DNA of 64,000 nucleotides. Origin: Melampsora larici-populina 98AG31 (taxonomy: Eukaryota; Basidiomycota; Pucciniomycetes; Pucciniales; Melampsoraceae). The stretch is taken from assembly GCF_000204055.1 (NCBI RefSeq), contig NW_006768812.1, positions 62,001 through 126,000 on the forward strand. The letters run 5' to 3'. Shown here piece after piece: positions 1-9,777 of this stretch (position 1 is its first letter; the number at the start of each line of letters is the position of its first letter). A model generated the notes under the pieces. It was given only the letters and a program-made list of their open reading frames with translations, was not told the DNA's origin and made no database searches. The position numbers and the translations under genes were made by a program.

Positions 1-197
1 TGCTGCTCTGTCCTCTTCTCATGGCCCACCAGCCTGCGCCTCTGCCTTGTACCCAACCATTTCCTCTCGCTACTCCTCGATTGCCTCGGATGCTCCCTCT
101 TAACAGGCTTCTGCCTCTACCTCGTCCTCCTCCTAGACGTGGGTGTTAACGCAAATGTAGAAACGTAAGTCTCGTATTCTCTCTCCGTTCTTCCGCT

Positions 198-854
198 TTA
201 CTCACCTCTATTAACCGCGCTCGTACCATCAATTCCTGCATACCCTACCCACGAAGTGTTCGCGCTGCCTACTCCTGACCCATAGGTTCTCGCTAGACCT
301 GTAACCGGGTCAATCATTTCTTTTCCTCCTCCCGCTACGTACGGGTTGTCCGTGAAACGTCTCTCTCCTTTCGCTTCCGCATCCTCTTTCGCCTCTCTCA
401 ACAGGTCGTCGTGCAGAAACCCTGCGTCTTCCATCACCCTCTTCCCTTTCACTTTCTTCACCTTCATCACAATCAACCTAACCTTCATGTCATATCGCAA
501 CGCTACCATCCAGCACTTCGTCAACTTCTTCACCTTTACCACGTTCTCCTTATGTTTTGTGAACATCTTCGCTGCCTTTGGCCGGTCATATTCTTCCTCT
601 AAATACTTGATAAACAAGTCTATGGCGTCTATCCATGATCCGTACGTCATGAGCAATTCCTTGTTCGGTTTCAGGCCTGAGTAGGTGGCTGACGAATCGT
701 CTTCCTGAAGTTCTTTCAGCGTCTTCACCTTTTTCGTACCCGCCGCCCTGTGGTCTCTTTTGATCCACCCCGCATCAAAAACTGTCATCGGCACGTATGC
801 CTTCAGCGTCTTCACTCGGTTCTCGAAATAGGGCGTAAGTGGCATCAAAGTCAA
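198..854 (-). CDS. Gag-like core protein of DIRS-type element (partial)
   Basis: The 218-residue open segment begins with a hydrophobic AYVPMTVFD motif. A long basic helical stretch (KENVVKVKKLTKCWMVALRY, then the KVKKVKGKR cluster) is followed by an FTDNPYVAGG motif. The same three blocks occur in the same order in the gag-like protein at 31079-32371, which is the basis for the call. The role is inferred to be nucleic-acid packaging for the retroelement. No zinc knuckle is visible. The segment probably continues upstream through an intron between 854 and 944. Confidence 0.5.
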   Translation of the reverse strand: MTLMPLTPYFENRVKTLKAYVPMTVFDAGWIKRDHRAAGTKKVKTLKELQEDDSSATYSGLKPNKELLMTYGSWIDAIDLFIKYLEEEYDRPKAAKMFTKHKENVVKVKKLTKCWMVALRYDMKVRLIVMKVKKVKGKRVMEDAGFLHDDLLREAKEDAEAKGERRFTDNPYVAGGGKEMIDPVTGLARTYGSGVGSANTSWVGYAGIDGTSAVNRGE

Positions 855-943
855 GCCGCTCAGGGGTTTACCGATCCGGTACGTGATTCCCCCTTCCGTC
901 TCTGGATTCTCGTCACCATGTTAGCTTACTTCTTCTCTCTCTC

Positions 944-1384
944 TTATGTACGGCACTGCTCACCATCTCCTTCGTCTCCCCCTTCTCCCTCCTCATCCTC
1001 TTCTCCTACTTCTGCCTCTACCTCCTTTCTCTGCTTCGCATCTTTCCTCTGCTCTGGTATCTCTCTATCTCTCCCTCTCCCTCTTTTCTTCTCCTGACCA
1101 TCATTGTTTTCCTCTTCCAGCTCGTCTACTTCTTCTTCTCCATCATCACCAATGATTAACAACTCGGTCCTTGGTCGCTCGTCTCGCCTCCTCAGCGGTG
1201 ACCCGGCTCTCTTTGCGTTAGGTCTCTTCGCCCCCTCTGCCTCTTCTCCTCCGTACATCAGGTTGAAACCTTTCAGCATCTCTGCCGCGAACACGTCCTG
1301 TTCCGTGTCCAGCGCAAAACCTATCGCCTGCCACCACTTCTCTCTCGGCGTCATCTCTTCATACGGTTCTACATGATTTCCCAA
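944..1384 (-). CDS. Acidic middle segment of DIRS-type gag
   Basis: The 146-residue segment has a folded-looking N-terminal part (REKWWQAIGFALDTEQDVFA, then MLKGFNLMYGGEE) and a very acidic, low-complexity tail rich in Glu, Asp and Gly. It lies between the N-terminal and core gag segments on the same strand, so I read it as an exon or frame-shifted portion of the same gag gene. I recognise no domain. Low complexity alone can keep a frame open, so the tail is weak evidence. Confidence 0.35.
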   Translation of the reverse strand: MGNHVEPYEEMTPREKWWQAIGFALDTEQDVFAAEMLKGFNLMYGGEEAEGAKRPNAKRAGSPLRRRDERPRTELLIIGDDGEEEVDELEEENNDGQEKKRGRGRDREIPEQRKDAKQRKEVEAEVGEEDEEGEGGDEGDGEQCRT

Positions 1385-1819
1385 AGTATCACGCCATCAG
1401 CTCTGTGTCTCTCCACACGATCTCTCTCTCCAAAAAACTGGTCAGGTATCACCCCCGTTCCACCAGTGCCTCTCTGCTGTCTCCTCTCTCAGAATCTCTT
1501 AGGCCTTGCCCCTCTGGATCTGCTATCTCGTACTCCCTCTCTGTACGTCATCTTATCTCTTCCCTCTCCGTACCTCTCTGTACTTTCTCACGACTACCTT
1601 CTGCCTCTCCAGGATAATCGGGGATAGGAAATTTGACATGGATGACGAGGAAGGAGGTGTGGGCGCGGATGCCCCCCAAGATGTGGGGTTGGGAAGATAT
1701 GCCTTCGAGAGTATTGGGCGGGAAGATATGCCTTCGAGAGCGCTGAGCAGGGAGATACACTTTCGAGGATATTGAAAGGTGTGTGCTCAGAGGAGATCTA
1801 TACTTGTGGTGGGGTAAAA

Positions 1820-2185
1820 TTAGCTAAAGTACTCACTCTCTCCTTCCGCTCCCAAGCCACCTTCTCTGTTGTCGTCTCCTTCATCTTCCCTCTCTTCTCC
1901 TTCCTCACTTCTGTCCGGGGGTACGTCTCTTCCAGGTTGTCCTACTGATGGCGGTGAAGCTGGTTCCCTGTCTACGTCTTCTCCTTCTGGTCGTTCCGTG
2001 CCACCGGTTCCTGTTGTTCCGTTGCTCGTACTTGGTCCTCCTTCTCCTACCACCCCCGTCCTGTTCCTTGACTGGCTTCTCGTTGTTGCACTCGATACTT
2101 CACCTTGACTCTTTTTCTTCATTAAGACTCCTGCTGCTTCTAGTTTTTCTTTTGTGGTCTGTATGTCTTCTGCAAGCTTTGGCAT
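1820..2185 (-). CDS. N-terminal segment of DIRS-type gag
   Basis: The 121-residue segment is rich in Ser, Thr, Gly and Glu, with a short charged start (MPKLAEDIQTTKEKLEAAG) and a disordered remainder. It resembles in character, not in clear sequence, the Ser/Asn/Gln-rich N-terminal open frame at 33008-33523 of the second DIRS-type element. Its position upstream of the other gag segments on the same strand supports the assignment. It could also be a chance low-complexity frame. Confidence 0.3.
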   Translation of the reverse strand: MPKLAEDIQTTKEKLEAAGVLMKKKSQGEVSSATTRSQSRNRTGVVGEGGPSTSNGTTGTGGTERPEGEDVDREPASPPSVGQPGRDVPPDRSEEGEEREDEGDDNREGGLGAEGESEYFS

Positions 2186-2279
2186 CTGTGTGCGCTATGA
2201 GATAAATTAAAAGAAAATAGTTTTTGAAGATCCTCGACCCTGAGAATCGGATTTGAATCTTTGTGTCTTTAGCCTAAGT

Positions 2280-2420
2280 GAGGTATCGTGAGAATTTGAG
2301 GTTGTGTGGTACAACTCGAAATTCTCCTCCCGCAAAACTCTGACTTTGAGTTATGGGTTTATACCTCCCTTGTCTAAAACTCGATCATGGAATTTTATCC
2401 TAAGTCGTGCCTTAGTTAAG
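2280..2420 (-). repeat. Dispersed repeat, inverted copy of 23190-23375
   Basis: The reverse complement of this stretch matches 23190-23375 with moderate divergence. It shares the blocks ACGACTTA, AGTTCCATGA/ATTCCATGA, GAGGTATAAACCCATAAC and GTCAGAGTTT in order. A shorter, more distant trace (GTTAGGAACGACTT) is at 40557. No coding capacity is visible. It may be part of an LTR or MITE family, but no termini were resolved. Confidence 0.55.
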
Positions 2421-2530
2421 ATTCACAAAGAAAGGAACAGAATGTGTACAAAGTTTGAATGAAAGAGAGAAGAATCAATTGCATTTTTTCTTACATCAAC
2501 AAAACAAAACAAAAAAGAGAAAAACAAGGA

Positions 2531-3738
2531 TTAATATTGTAACATTAATTTTTCTAAATCTTCTGGTCCTACATGATCTCTTGTATTTTGCATCCTATTT
2601 TTTCAAATTTTCAAACAAAAAATATCAATTAGACCAAAAATATGATGAACTGGAAATGAAAGAAAGGTAGAAAAGAAGGGCAACTTACCTGTGTGCAAAT
2701 TTACATTCATTATCTTAACCAAAATAATTTAAAGGGAAAAAACCAAAAAAAAGATTAAAAATCAGGTTTGATTTCTACATTTTTGGGGTTTCCTCCATTA
2801 TATTCAGTAGTAAAGAGGATTATTAGGATTTAAAACACTGACCTTTGAAAATAAATTCACCACCTATTTGGGAAATCTTGCCACCTTGTAAAAAGGATTT
2901 AATCCCCATTTTCCAACCATTCTAAACAAAACCCATAAATAAACCCGAAAAAGAAAACAAAAACAGTTAAATCGAAGTTTTCGTGAAGAAAGGAAAAGCA
3001 AAAGGTTGGTTTATAAAGTTGAGAGTTATAAAAAGCTTACTGATATACTATTTAGGAGAGTTGTAAGTAATCCTTGAGTATAATGATCATGAAGTTGTTC
3101 AAAACCTGGAGATACATTACAACTGTTTTTCAACAATGATGGATTTAGAATCAATTTTTCTTCATGGAGCGTATGAGAGTTGAAGATCAAGAAGTTCACT
3201 TACATCATACCTAATTGATCAAACAATTGACGAGTATCATCTGAATAAATTTCAAATGGATAATCCAACAATTCTGAAAAAAAAAACAATTTTTCTTTGA
3301 ACATTTTTTTGATCGTTTCTTAACATGATCTGTTTGATAAAACTTACCTTTGTATGGTTTTATGACTGACCAATGTCCACATCCTATGACAATTATTTCT
3401 CGATCTCCTAATTTTTCTTTACTCATTCTATCTTTAGTTGCAATAAGATAATCTTGACAAAAACCGCAATTAAAGTGTCTATGTATTCAAAAAACAAAAC
3501 AAGAACAAATAATCAGTCAATCAATCAATATAGAAAGTTATCAGATCTTTTGGTTTATAAAATAATTTAAGATTGTTTAGTTTTACCTTATGAATATCAC
3601 AATCTTAGTTCCATGTCTGATTAATTCTCCAAATGGTCTTTCAGATCCTTCCGAATCGAGTACTCCAATCGTACTAACTTTTTCTATTTGATTTGAACCA
3701 ATTAATTGATCTGAATCTGCTACCTTAATTTCGCTCAT
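2531..3738 (-). CDS. PRXL2/AAED1-type thioredoxin-fold protein, copy A
   Basis: Seven exons read on the minus strand: 3738-3587, 3478-3348, 3273-3211, 3105-3041, 2921-2843, 2713-2689 and 2594-2531. All introns have GT..AG ends and phases join cleanly to give 192 residues ending in TAA. The protein matches the AhpC/TSA-like PRXL2 (AAED1/FAM213) family. It has HFNCGFCQDY with a CxxC redox pair at the start of exon 2, then IIVIGCGHW, and YPFEIYSDDTRQLFDQLGF, which matches the family's tyrosine-aspartate-leucine-glycine block. KMGIKSFLQGGKISQIGGEF and MQNTRDHV close the fold. The role is inferred as redox chemistry. The upstream Met used by copy B is ATA here, so translation must start at the next in-frame ATG, 10 codons later. 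No stop or frameshift was seen. Confidence 0.8.
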
Positions 3739-3789
3739 CTTGGTATTCGATGTATTCTTCTTGACTATCTTTTTTTAATATTCGTGAAT

Positions 3790-4133
3790 CTCTTCCTCTG
3801 TATGCGGGCTTTAGAACGATTGATTTAGTTTTGATTCAAGTTCGATTTGATTGAATTTCTTTTCTTGATAGTTTTCCGGATAGTTCTGGAAACCTGTTCA
3901 CGACTTTTTTTGCGCGAACCGTAGGGAATTACATGTAGCGCCAAAATGAACGCTTGGGACAAGTTCCGCTGTGAGTGCGTAATCAGAGTGACGTGATATT
4001 GTGCCGCGTTGGTTCATTTTGCGCAGATGACATGAGCGGATAAACTTACGCACGGTGACCCCCCCCAGCTTTTTTGGGGCCACTTGTGACTTTGCCCCCA
4101 AGAGGGACCAAGCTTAACGCATTTATTGCAAAA
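3790..4133. other. Spacer between gene copies, no gene seen
   Basis: The stretch is the promoter side of copy A. From about 3898 to 4110 it is GC-richer than its surroundings and includes a run of C at 4061-4068. I see no intact gene. A short open frame on the minus strand here has no recognisable features. Confidence 0.4.
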
Positions 4134-4388
4134 ATGGCTAATCGTGCTTCCCAAGCCCAAAGACGTTGAAGGCATATACCACCGCCTCCGATATTACCCA
4201 GAAATCAAGCTGAAAAACATTCAATTCAAATAGACTTTACTCAAGAAGAGAAATATGACACATTGGAACCTTTTGAGAATCCACTACCCCCAATTCCACC
4301 TGAAGATCAAGCCGAGATACACTGGTTTCAGATACAGCATACTCATGAAAATGAAGACAATGGATTACAACCTTCTATGAATGAGTAA
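4134..4388 (+). pseudogene. Short transposase-like N-terminal exon with one stop
   Basis: From the ATG at 4134 the frame reads a basic start (MANRASQAQRR), a TGA at 4167-4169, then a proline- and acid-rich stretch (HIPPPPILPRNQ, then ENPLPPIPPEDQAEIHWF) to a TAA at 4386. The continuous coding character on both sides of the stop suggests a single mutated exon. The style (basic start, PPIPPEDQ followed by His/Trp) reminds me of the N-terminal exons of rust KDZ-type transposases, but this is from memory of style and not a domain match. No downstream transposase domain is present. Confidence 0.3.
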
Positions 4389-4824
4389 GATGAGTGTTCG
4401 GTTCCCTTGGTTTTCAATTTCTGATTCAATTTCCAACTTTGATTTTTTGTTCGCTTTCTGTTTTGTACAGCATATGTTTGTGTATGTATAGAGGAGCAGT
4501 TGAGGAAATAGAACTTCCTATCCCTCATCCGTGTCTCACTTCACATCTGTCATCCAATTGTATTGTAAGAATATCTACACAAGGTTATCATCAACTTCCC
4601 AATTGACCTTTGTAACCCCTGGTCAATTTTCAATTTTATTCCAGGAAAAACAAACCAAGAAATACAGATCACTTGAGTTAGGTTTTTTTGCCTTGAATGT
4701 GATTCACACATGATTTATGATGACAACCAAAAAAAAAGAAACAGAATATGTACAAAGACTTAGATCAAAAAAAAATCAATTGCATTTTCTTGCAGCAACA
4801 AAACAGAAAAAGAAAAAACCAGGA

Positions 4825-6060
4825 TCAAAATTGGAAGATTAATTTCTCTAAATCTTCTGGTTCTACATGATCTCTTGTATTTTGCATCCTGTTTTTCCAA
4901 ATGTTCAAAACCAAAAAGAAAATCAATTAGAACAACAAAAATATAATGAGCTGGAAATGAAAGAAAGGTAGAAAAAAGGGCAACTTACCTGTGTGCAAAT
5001 TTACATTCATTATCTTAATCAAAAAAATGAAAGAAGGAAAAAAATAAAAGAAGATTAAAAATCAGTTTTGATTTCTCCATTTTTGGGTTTTTTCCATTAT
5101 ATTTAGTCTTAGAGAGGGTTATTAGGATTGAAAATTCTTACCTGTGAAAATAAATTCACCACCTAATTGAGAAATCTTACCACTTTGGACAAAAGTTTTA
5201 ATCCCCATTTTCCAACCATTCTAAACAAAACCCATCAATAAACCCAAAAAAAGAAGAAAAGTTAAATCAAAGGTTTCGTGAAGAAAAGAAAAACAAAAGG
5301 ATCGTTTAGAAAGTTGAGAATTATGAAAAGCTTACTGCTATACTGTTTAGCACAGTTGGAAGTACTCCATGAGTATAATGGCCATGAAGTTTTTCATCAC
5401 CTGCAGATAAACTACAACTGTTTTTTGAAAATGATGGATTTAGAGCCCGCTTTTGTTATGGAGCATATGAGAGTTGAAGATCAAGAAATTCACTTACATC
5501 ATACCTAATTCATCAAATAATTGACGAGTATTATCTGAATATATTTCAAATGGATAATCCAACAATTCTAAAAAAGAACAATACAAATTAATTTTTCTGT
5601 GAAGTCTTTTTGATTGTTTCTCAAGAGGATCTGTTCGATAAAACTTACCTTTGTAAGGTTTTATAACCGACCAATGGCCACATCCTATGACGATGATGTC
5701 TCGATCTCCCAATTTTTCTTTACTGATCCTATCTTTAATTGCGATAAGATAATCTTGACAAAACCCACAATTGAAATGTCTGTATATTCAAAAAACAAAA
5801 TAAGCACAAAGGAATCGGTCAATCAATCAATTATTATACTTTTTGGTTTATAAAATAATTCAAGGTTTTCTATCTTACCTTATGAAGATTACGAGTTTAG
5901 TTCCATGTCTAATTAATCCTCCAAATGGTCTTTCAGATCCTTCTGAATCAAACACTCCAATCGTACTAACTTTTTCTATTTGATTTGAGTCGACTAACTG
6001 ATCTGGATCTGCTACTTTTACTTCGCTCATTCTGCTATCCGATGTATTCTTCTTGACCAT
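4825..6060 (-). CDS. PRXL2/AAED1-type thioredoxin-fold protein, copy B
   Basis: Exons on the minus strand are 6060-5879, 5779-5649, 5567-5505, 5400-5336, 5220-5142, 5013-4989 and 4888-4825, giving 202 residues and a TGA stop. Splice donors are GTAAG except after exon 3, where GTATGA is required to keep frame into exon 4 (a GTAAGT seven bases further would create a stop). Signatures are FNCGFCQDYLIAIKDR with CxxC, VIGCGHWSVIKPYKG, YPFEIYSDNTRQLFDELG, KMGIKTFVQSGKISQLGGEF and FAHRMQNTRDHVEPEDLEKL. These define the thioredoxin-like PRXL2 family, with the redox-active Cys pair kept. Its close tandem copy lies 1.1 kb downstream, so the pair comes from a local duplication. A slightly longer N terminus than copy A is the main difference. 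Confidence 0.85.
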
Positions 6061-6075
6061 TTTTTTTAATCCTCG

Positions 6076-6447
6076 TGAATGTCGTTGTTTGTATGCGGGC
6101 TTTGTTTTTTTGGGGACAAAACTCTTAATTTTTAGTTTTGATTTCAGTTTGATTGGATTGGATTGGGTTTCTCAGATCGGGGTTTCTTTTATTTCATTTT
6201 GATCGTTGGGCGATCTTCATGGTTTTCCTTTGCATTTGCCGTAGTTCAACTTATCTCGATCACACTTCACTCTCAAGACAAGTTACAGCGAAAAGTTTCG
6301 AATGTTTGAACAGAGTCCAGACCGATCATACCACTTCTCCTTGATACGCAAAGTTACTGAACCGATCACCAAGTCGGATTCGGCATTCCTCGATGAAATC
6401 CATTTTCATGAATTCGTGACTCCGATATGATATGATGTAATGAGAAG
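6076..6447. other. Upstream flank of copy B and hAT target site
   Basis: AT-rich non-coding DNA includes the likely promoter of the PRXL2-like copy B (minus strand). It ends with the 8-bp target duplication ATGAGAAG (6440-6447) of the hAT element. No gene is seen. Confidence 0.5.
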
Positions 6448-6464
6448 TCAACCTCAGATCCGAC
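6448..6464 (+). repeat. hAT left terminal inverted repeat
   Basis: TCAACCTCAGATCCGAC pairs with the right end at 9538-9554. It follows directly after the target duplication ATGAGAAG. Confidence 0.9.
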
Positions 6465-6685
6465 CCCGGGATCCGACGGGGGATCCGACGGGTCCGGGGG
6501 TCGTTCTGACCCATGGAGACCCCCGATGCTCGGGGAATCCGGCCGGCTCGGGGGTCGGATGTAGTTAGGCGAAAGTAATGGTATTGTCGGATATCCGACA
6601 GACAACAGGCTCATGTTTGCATTTCAAAGACTTCAGAGAATACATAAAAAAATAAAGAAAAGATAAAAAAAAATGAGAAATATAG

Positions 6686-9183
6686 CTAGTCAATTATGAC
6701 AGTAGCAGGGCTCCCAACACGATCTTCCATATACAAAGGACCGAAGACTCTGTACCAATCTTTGACACATAAGGCCCCCTCAACATGTCGAGGTGCAAGA
6801 CTAACTCGCTGGGGTGCCAAAATCCTTTTAGCCTTAGTAAACACCCCCTCCGAAGGACAGCTAGTCGCCGGGATTGCCAAAAAGCTCATAGCCATGTTGG
6901 CCAAAGCAGGATATATGCTGACACGCTCTTTCCAAAAATCTAACACCACCTTGTTGCACCTTTCGAGCTTTTCGCCAAGGTATTGGTGGAGCTCGCTTTC
7001 AACTGATTGTTCCGCAAGAAGGTCTCGGTTGCCGAAGATGGCGTCCTCAAAGTATTGAGAAGTTGACGTGTTTGACTTTTCTTTTCTGGTGATAGTTGGA
7101 GCGGGGGTTCGGGAATCAATTTCGAATTTCCTGGCCTCCTGTTCAAACATCAATCTAATGCTTGAAGGGTAGATGTCGTAGTCGGCGAAGATCATTGCAT
7201 TTTGCTATTGTTTGAAAGAAGAGCAAAGGATGATCAGTACAGGTTTGTAGATTAGGAATTGAAATATACAAACTTACTTCAAAATATGACAGCTTGTGGC
7301 GCGGATCCAGAATAGTGGCACAGATCGGTGCTGGTTTTGCAAGAACTTTCTTGAAGTAATCTTCAAGTTTCTTAATCATAACCTTTGATGCAGGAATAAG
7401 CTGATCATGATCGTATTGCTGAACCACCTATTATCAAATTCACGTTAGTAAAGATCAATCATAGTATTGATTTTAAGAAATAGAATTTGTATCTTACCGA
7501 TTTCAAACCTTGTATGACTACTACATAGATTGGCACAACTTGGTGCATTGTTGGATACTTCGATTTGCAAAGAATGTCAGTTGCTTCGCTGAGTGGCTCC
7601 AGAAATTCGCACATTTGCTTCACATAGTCCCACTCAAGAGGCAAGAGTGCGTATTTCTTGAAGTCTTGAGCACTGCAGAAATCATCACATGCCTTCTGTA
7701 GAAGAAGCAGTCGGCGAAACATATGATATGAGGAGTTCCAACGTGTTGGGACATCAGCTACAAGTCAAGTTGCAGTGCTATGAGACTTGGGTGGTGGCAT
7801 ATCTTCATTGATGGTTTGATCAACCATTAAATAATTGACAGCATCGGAAGTTGAAGGTTGATCGTCATTTGAATTGGAAGTAACCTGAGTTTGAGTATGA
7901 GCTGGGTTCAAAGAGTTAGCGAGTTGTTGCCTCGCTTGGACGATGGCGGCAAAAGATTGGCCACGCTGAGGGCTGGACCAAGTGCATTTAACTAGACCAT
8001 GGCATCGGTGATAGATGGTTTTAAGATTCACTTGATTCACGTCCGGGGGGTCAATCAGATTATGTATGTTTGAAGTGAGTAGAGCATTGTCGTCTTCGAG
8101 GACTTCGCCAAAAACTTTGAGGCCTTCTTTAGCCGCGAGATTGATTACATGGGCCACACACCCATGTACTTGAGTGGTGTGATCAAAGGCCATGTCTTCT
8201 GACATTGAGATGACTCGACCTATGGCCGCATTTGTACTGACGTTATCTGCCGTCATCGCACACAACTTCTTGTTGAGATCGAACGTTAAATACTTAAGTA
8301 TAATCGATCCAATGTTGTTTGCATCGTGAGCACCTAGATGATATTCATCGATGTCAAGGATCAATATATTACTTTTTGAACTTTTAAAGTAAGAACACTC
8401 ACCTTGGATTTCCGCGATTCCAAGTGTGACATCCACAAGCTCCCATTCTTTTGTAGTAAAGTGACCGGTAAGTGACATAAACGCGGCGTTGTTTGGAGAC
8501 GTCCATGCGTCTTGAGTAATTGCAATCGCTTTACAAGGACCTAAGTAATGCTTCTTGACATAATCTTCGTAATGATAATAAGTTTGACGCATATGTTGAG
8601 CAATAGCATCCCGTTTCACGAGCATTCCCTCGACTTTGGGATTTAATAACTTGAGGAGGTCTCGGAAAGATTGCCTTTCCATGATCGAGAAGGGAAGGTC
8701 GCATTCGGCGATGAAGTGAGTCAAAGCACTCTTAAGATTGTGAGTATTGAGTCCGTTCTAAAAAATTAATATCATGTAAAAGGTCTTCATGAGCAATCTC
8801 AAGTCTTGGATTGTAGGGCACAAGTAAAAGGTAACACTTACTGGGTGAGTTGTTTTAATCTTCTTGAAAGCTTGAAGGATGTTAGACTGGTTTGAAAAAC
8901 TGCCTTCTCGAACGCCATGCTGAGTCTCGAGGTGGTTGCTCATCGACTTCGTACTGGATTTCTTATTGCGAGATAGTTCTTTCCCACATGGTTGTCCGTT
9001 TGTCATTATATAATGACACTTGTTTATCGGTTTGTTTGGCACCTTCTTGAAGTAAGTGCACACGTGGCTAGGTTGGCGAATGGTCGTCTTTGAAGAATCA
9101 GTGAGATCTGATTCATTCACTTGATAAGCTGGATCGGAGTCAGTTGCTCCAGAAACGCTACTTGACCTCGTGGCTTGAGACAT
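6686..9183 (-). CDS. hAT transposase (multi-exon, possibly one stop)
   Basis: Minus-strand segments 9183-8758, 8724-7765, 7722-7459, 7427-7276 (about) and 7195-6686 join through short introns. Order of domains: a BED-type finger (CHYIMTNGQPC, later NHLETQH); the hAT catalytic core with AITQDAWTSPNNAAFMSLTG, CAMTADNVSTNAA and VHGCVAHVINLAAKEGL; DVPTRWNSSYH; LDPRHKLSYFE; and the dimerisation block FLAIPATSCPSEGVFTKAKR. An in-frame intron of about 70 bases near 8333-8403 interrupts the core, giving IQ joined to GAHDANN. A TGA at 7765-7767 lies in frame just before LVADVPTRWNSS. It is either skipped by an intron ending in TTGTAG at 7752 or is a C-to-T nonsense change. The protein would act in the nucleus on the terminal repeats. 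Confidence 0.85.
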
Positions 9184-9537
9184 GCTGTGTAAGACTAAGT
9201 TTAATATATGTGGTGGATCGTAATGATATATTATATATAAAAAGATGGTATTGGAGCGGTGATGTAGGGAAATAAGGGTTTGAATTGATATCTGGAACTA
9301 TGAATGTGAATCTCAACAAAGAAATTAAAAATAACGAAAAAAAAAAGGAAAAATTCTAGAACTTTCAAGCCAAAGCGCCAGATTTTCAAAAACATGCCGG
9401 ATGTCCGGCATCCGCCGGTTCGGATGTCGGACACAAGGATTCTTGAAGAAAATCCGATTGGATTTTTCCCTGAGGGCCGGATAAACATTTTTACCCGGCG
9501 GTCCGGGGTCGGGCAAGCCAGAAGTCACCGGATAGCG

Positions 9538-9554
9538 ACCGGATCTCAGGTTGA
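9538..9554 (-). repeat. hAT right terminal inverted repeat
   Basis: The reverse complement is TCAACCTGAGATCCGGT, matching the left repeat except at one internal base and the last two. It is followed directly by ATGAGAAG at 9555-9562. Confidence 0.9.
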
Positions 9555-9562
9555 ATGAGAAG

Positions 9563-9659
9563 TGATCACCTTGATTGATTCATTTATCAATAAGGTTTAA
9601 TTTAACTCAGGGCCCGGGGTTAAGCTTTTGATCATACATATTTCTCAAGACTCGACATG
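9563..9659. other. Short non-coding gap between hAT and Tc1 elements
   Basis: This is a mixed-composition stretch of about 100 bases (a GGGCCCGGGG block at 9611) ending at the TA target site of the Tc1 element. No gene is seen. Confidence 0.5.
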
Positions 9660-9661
9660 TA

Positions 9662-9688
9662 CAGTCGGGTTCGGATAGTTTACATAAC
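9662..9688 (+). repeat. Tc1 left terminal inverted repeat (27 bp)
   Basis: It begins CAGTCGGGTTCGGATAG and pairs with 10963-10989 with a single mismatch. Confidence 0.95.
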
Positions 9689-9777
9689 AAGCCCCGCTAG
9701 TTGTGTCTATGTGTGAAGGTATATCACCTTTACCATCGAAATTCCTGGAACAACTTTCGATCATCGTTTCTCAAAAA

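Larger units (their letters stand above)
1..2190 (-). mobile_element. DIRS-type retroelement fragment, gag end
   Basis: Minus-strand open segments at 1820-2185, 944-1384 and 198-854 run in 5' to 3' order toward the left edge, so the RT and recombinase part of the element would lie outside the window. The last segment is clearly homologous to the gag-like protein of the better preserved element at 27009-33523. Shared signatures are LKAYVPMTVF against LRAYVPLTVF, KCWMVALRY against KCWMVGLRY, and FTDNPY against FEDNPY. The pyrimidine-rich look of the plus strand reflects the Glu/Asp/Lys/Arg-rich protein encoded on the minus strand. I found no terminal repeat on the right side, so the exact boundary is uncertain. 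Confidence 0.6.
2435..6075 (-). repeat. Tandem gene duplication (two PRXL2-like copies)
   Basis: Two units, about 2435-3790 and 4735-6075, align along their whole length including introns and 3' flank. For example, the last exon and the TTAAGATAATGAATGTAAAT exon are nearly identical in both. Intron positions and phases are the same. They are separated by about 0.95 kb that is not duplicated and holds a short plus-strand coding trace (4134-4388). Confidence 0.85.
6448..9554 (-). mobile_element. Complete hAT-superfamily DNA transposon
   Basis: The element is 3107 bp. It starts TCAACCTCAGATCCGAC and its other end, reverse-complemented, reads TCAACCTGAGATCCGGT, giving imperfect terminal inverted repeats of about 15-17 bp. 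Both sides are flanked by the identical 8-mer ATGAGAAG (6440-6447 and 9555-9562), which fits the hAT consensus nTnnnnAn. Inside are a BED zinc finger, an RNase H-like hAT core and the C-terminal dimerisation region on the minus strand. Subterminal GC-rich repeats containing (A/C)GGATCCGAC-like and CCGG-rich motifs lie at 6455-6600 and 9385-9545, probably transposase-binding sites. The exact duplication and intact domains suggest a fairly recent insertion. Confidence 0.92.

Noticed and set aside
346..1376. Several long plus-strand open frames over the left-edge region
   Set aside because: They are Ser/Leu/Pro-rich and mirror the acidic, basic gag-like frames on the minus strand, which show homology to 31079-32371.
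3898..4101. Minus-strand open frame starting MGAKSQVAPKKLGG
   Set aside because: Short, no recognisable domain, no splice partners, and it overlaps a GC-rich non-coding block.
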